A program made the translations under genes and the position numbers. Source: Ktedonosporobacter rubrisoli (GTDB lineage: Bacteria > Chloroflexota > Ktedonobacteria > Ktedonobacterales > Ktedonobacteraceae). From it: 64,000 bases of DNA. Below are positions 62,173-64,000 of this stretch, in pieces; the first letter of the stretch is position 1; every line of letters begins with the position of its first letter. The stretch spans positions 10,044,001 through 10,108,000 of the forward strand of contig NZ_CP035758.1 in the NCBI RefSeq assembly GCF_004208415.1, read 5' to 3'. The notes under the pieces are model-generated. The model saw only the letters and a program-made list of their open reading frames with translations. It was not told the DNA's origin and made no database searches.

Positions 62173-63009
62173 ATGAAGCAATTTCGGAGTATTGAGAAAA
62201 TCGATACTGCCATTCTTTACATACTGGAGCTTACATCTAGCATTTCGGTTCTTTTACTTGCATTCGGCCTGATAGCTAGCATGGTAAATGTTTTGACTAA
62301 GGGCTCAATCCTTACTAATAACTTGTCTATGCAGGAGCTATGGGCTTGGACCCAATGTATTGCTATAGATGCGAGCGTCCCCGGTATGGTTATACGTACT
62401 TTTCAGTATAAAACTCAGCAGGAGTATATAAAGTGTGCGCTTAACGGCTTACTTTCTTTGCTACTGCTCTTTACTGCTGCTATTGTGAGCAACATTGAGA
62501 GCGTACAGCAGACATTAAGCCTAACACTAGAGGCAGCTTACATACATGTGTTCGTCCCGGTTGAAGTACTCATCTGGGTTCGCTCTCTGGCAATTGTGCT
62601 ATTAATTGTGGCACATGCGTTGAGGCATGTGCATCAAGGAATAGATTCTAGTTCAGAGCAGACTTCCAAGTCAAAGCATGCGCCACAAACACTTGACCCG
62701 GAACTCTTACGAACAGCTCTCTCACAAACTACTGTTTCGGAGGAAGAGCGATGCCTACAAGAGCTGCCCGCGCCAGATGGCGAACAGGAACGCGAACAAG
62801 GGGCGAACATAGCCCAGGAAGCCAGTGAGGAGGATAAGCACGATGAAAAGGTTTATCAGGATGAACAAGAGGCGAATAACTTTGAGCGAGTGAAAACCTA
62901 CCTTACAGATTTTCCTGGTTCGACTGATAGAGAAATTGCTCACGCTCTGTCCATTAGTGCGAGCACCGCGAACAAATGGAGGAAACGAGTACTCCGAGAA
63001 AATGATTAA
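62173..63009 (+). CDS. Four-helix membrane protein with C-terminal helix-turn-helix
   Basis: 278 residues. N-terminal half has hydrophobic helices at about 14-40, 58-75, 88-110 and 120-150 (for example ALNGLLSLLLLFTAAIVS and SLAIVLLIVAHAL). A charged acidic linker (SEEERCLQELPAPDGEQ, EEDKHDEKVYQDEQE) leads to a C-terminal HTH (DFPGSTDREIAHALSISAST, ANKWRKRVL). It looks like a membrane-bound DNA-binding or signalling protein. AAGGGA before the ATG; 10 bases after the macro-domain stop. No family recognised; actinobacterial plasmid-transfer membrane proteins have broadly similar layout, which is only a weak comparison. Confidence 0.7.
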   Translation: MKQFRSIEKIDTAILYILELTSSISVLLLAFGLIASMVNVLTKGSILTNNLSMQELWAWTQCIAIDASVPGMVIRTFQYKTQQEYIKCALNGLLSLLLLFTAAIVSNIESVQQTLSLTLEAAYIHVFVPVEVLIWVRSLAIVLLIVAHALRHVHQGIDSSSEQTSKSKHAPQTLDPELLRTALSQTTVSEEERCLQELPAPDGEQEREQGANIAQEASEEDKHDEKVYQDEQEANNFERVKTYLTDFPGSTDREIAHALSISASTANKWRKRVLREND

Positions 63010-63036
63010 GTCTTTCTATAGTTCGTGACATAGCAG

Positions 63037-63069
63037 GAGCCTGGTTAACTCGACCAGGCTCTTCTTATT
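63037..63069 (+). terminator. Terminator of the macro-domain operon
   Basis: GAGCCTGGT (63037-63045), 7-base loop, ACCAGGCTC (63053-63061), then TTCTTATTT. A clean rho-independent terminator 28 bases after the last gene. Confidence 0.88.
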
Positions 63070-63175
63070 TCCAAAATCCTCGACAAGGGGTACTGCTATC
63101 AGCCCCTGGTTGGGGCGTCAGATCTATGTGCAGCGCTCCCTTCCGCTCGCTCTTCCAAGTGTATCACACGTCCTC

Positions 63176-63226
63176 GGGAGTGCAAGGCCAAGACGAGCCG
63201 CGCAAGAGCGCGGGCCTTGCACTCCC
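63176..63226. repeat. GC-rich large hairpin before radC
   Basis: Perfect 14-bp inverted repeat GGGAGTGCAAGGCC/GGCCTTGCACTCCC with a 23-base loop that itself can pair (GCGC/GCGC). The whole patch 63160-63310 is far richer in G+C than the genes on both sides, suggesting an inserted repetitive element. Confidence 0.6.
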
Positions 63227-63328
63227 TGTGGGCGCGTGCTCCTGGTCGGCCAGAGGCGGAAAGGACCCCGCCCCAGAAGCTCCTCGGCGTCGATTGAGAC
63301 CCGCGCCGAGAAAGAAAGGATCAAAGTC

Positions 63329-63994
63329 ATGTTGGCGTATCAGAAACGCATCTTGGAAAGCATTCGGAAGAATGGAATCGGTCAGCTCACTGATGCTGAT
63401 CTACTAGTGATGATTTTATGGGGACGGGGAACCAAGAGAGACCATGAGTGGATATTGAAATCTCTTCGAACTATCACTGCAGAAAAAGGCAATGTTACCA
63501 ATTTGCTGAAAACAGATGCCGATGAATTGCTTTCGTATCAGTTTGACGAGATGAGCACAGCGCGCCTTCTGGCCCTCTTAGAGTTGATTCGCCGGCTTGC
63601 GCAGCCAGAGCCAAAAATCCAATCTATCACAAGCGCTTATGACGTCATATCTCTTATCGGCGCAGAAATGCGCCACCTTAACCATGAGGAAATGGCCGTC
63701 TTAGTCCTGGATAACAAGAATCATCTTGTTGCTAACATCAACATGTATCGTGGAACTGTAAACAGTTCAGTTTTACGAGCCTCAGAGGCCTTTCGCCCCG
63801 CCATTGTGCGTAACTGCCCCAACATCATTATCTGTCATAACCATCCATCTGGCGATCCTAATCCATCTCCCGAGGATATGACAGTCACGCGGGATCTGGT
63901 GGAGGCTGGGAAATTACTTAATATTGATGTACTTGATCATATTATTATCGGCAATCCCGGCTTTGTCAGCTTGCATGAAACCATGAAGTGGTGA
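63329..63994 (+). CDS. radC: RadC-family JAB/MPN protein
   Basis: About 221 residues. N-terminal helical part with GIGQLTDADLLVMILWGRGT, then the JAMM metal site ICHNHPSGDPNPSPED and DHIIIGNPGFVSLHE. RadC proteins are widespread on plasmids, phages and ICEs, and their function remains unsettled. Start at 63329 has AAGGA 8 bases upstream; the frame runs further upstream through the GC-rich hairpin patch but that part (Arg/Pro/Ser-rich) is not protein-like. Complete at the window edge. Confidence 0.88.
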   Translation: MLAYQKRILESIRKNGIGQLTDADLLVMILWGRGTKRDHEWILKSLRTITAEKGNVTNLLKTDADELLSYQFDEMSTARLLALLELIRRLAQPEPKIQSITSAYDVISLIGAEMRHLNHEEMAVLVLDNKNHLVANINMYRGTVNSSVLRASEAFRPAIVRNCPNIIICHNHPSGDPNPSPEDMTVTRDLVEAGKLLNIDVLDHIIIGNPGFVSLHETMKW

Positions 63995-64000
63995 TGATAC

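Noticed and set aside
1..64000. CRISPR arrays, tRNA/rRNA genes, complete insertion sequences
   Set aside because: No regularly spaced identical repeats with unique spacers, no cloverleaf-like or rRNA-like sequence, and no transposase frame were seen.

Overview
The window looks like chromosomal DNA of a Ktedonobacteria-type Chloroflexota. This is inferred from the gene mix: deoxyhypusine-synthase-like protein with SpeD and SpeB, UbiE-type methyltransferase with a polyprenyl synthase, zinc-ribbon proteins with Pro/Gln/Ser-rich linkers, S53 peptidase, GH1 glucosidase and LeuA of the long type. It also rests on intermediate base composition, AGGAG-type ribosome sites and TTGACA/TATAAT promoters. 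The assignment comes from reading alone, without any search. No rRNA, tRNA, CRISPR array or complete insertion sequence was seen.

Layout. 1-7.1 kb: a chemosensory pair (receptor without external sensor, and a giant hybrid CheA) plus a small coiled-coil protein. 7.1-8.3 kb: leuB. 8.6-13.8 kb: a four-gene iron-sulfur flavoprotein operon built of complex I parts (NuoB, a NuoI/NuoE hybrid, NuoF, and a NuoG/GltD/ferredoxin fusion) without the membrane subunits. 14-23 kb: housekeeping and metabolic genes (GH1, PRC/BON protein, trans-sulfuration enzyme, Cys-less peroxiredoxin-like protein, HAD phosphatase, Mrp ATPase, Nudix, alpha/beta hydrolase). 23.4-26.2 kb: a possible small RNA and a tail-anchored pseudokinase with 25-residue repeats. 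26.3-29.2 kb: quinone side-chain and methylation genes and a radical SAM enzyme. 29.4-32.1 kb: a disordered RG-rich protein and a lipoprotein. 32.2-35.4 kb: a polyamine operon (DHS-like, speD, frameshifted speB) with a phased repeat array before speD. 35.7-44.7 kb: uvrB, a lipoprotein S53 peptidase, a zinc-ribbon membrane protein, and leuA with a complete-looking branched-chain attenuator. 45.3-58.2 kb: an MFS carrier, trxB, a NarL-type two-component system divergent from an ABC exporter and a lipoprotein metalloprotease, a MutT-type Nudix enzyme and an ECF transporter (A-A', S, T).

58.5-64 kb is different. A 3' remnant of a peptidase gene marks a breakpoint near 58.65 kb. It is followed by a pyrimidine-rich tract, a replication-relaxation-type protein, small unknown genes, an XRE-like regulator, a three-gene operon (unknown protein, DarG-like macro domain, four-helix membrane protein with C-terminal HTH), a GC-rich hairpin and radC. 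This has the character of an integrated mobile element running out of the window.

The strongest candidates for undescribed biology are the macro-domain operon, the NuoB/NuoF/GltD hybrid operon, the leuA leader attenuator, the phased repeats before speD, and the two-component/ABC/metalloprotease locus with its 22-bp palindrome.
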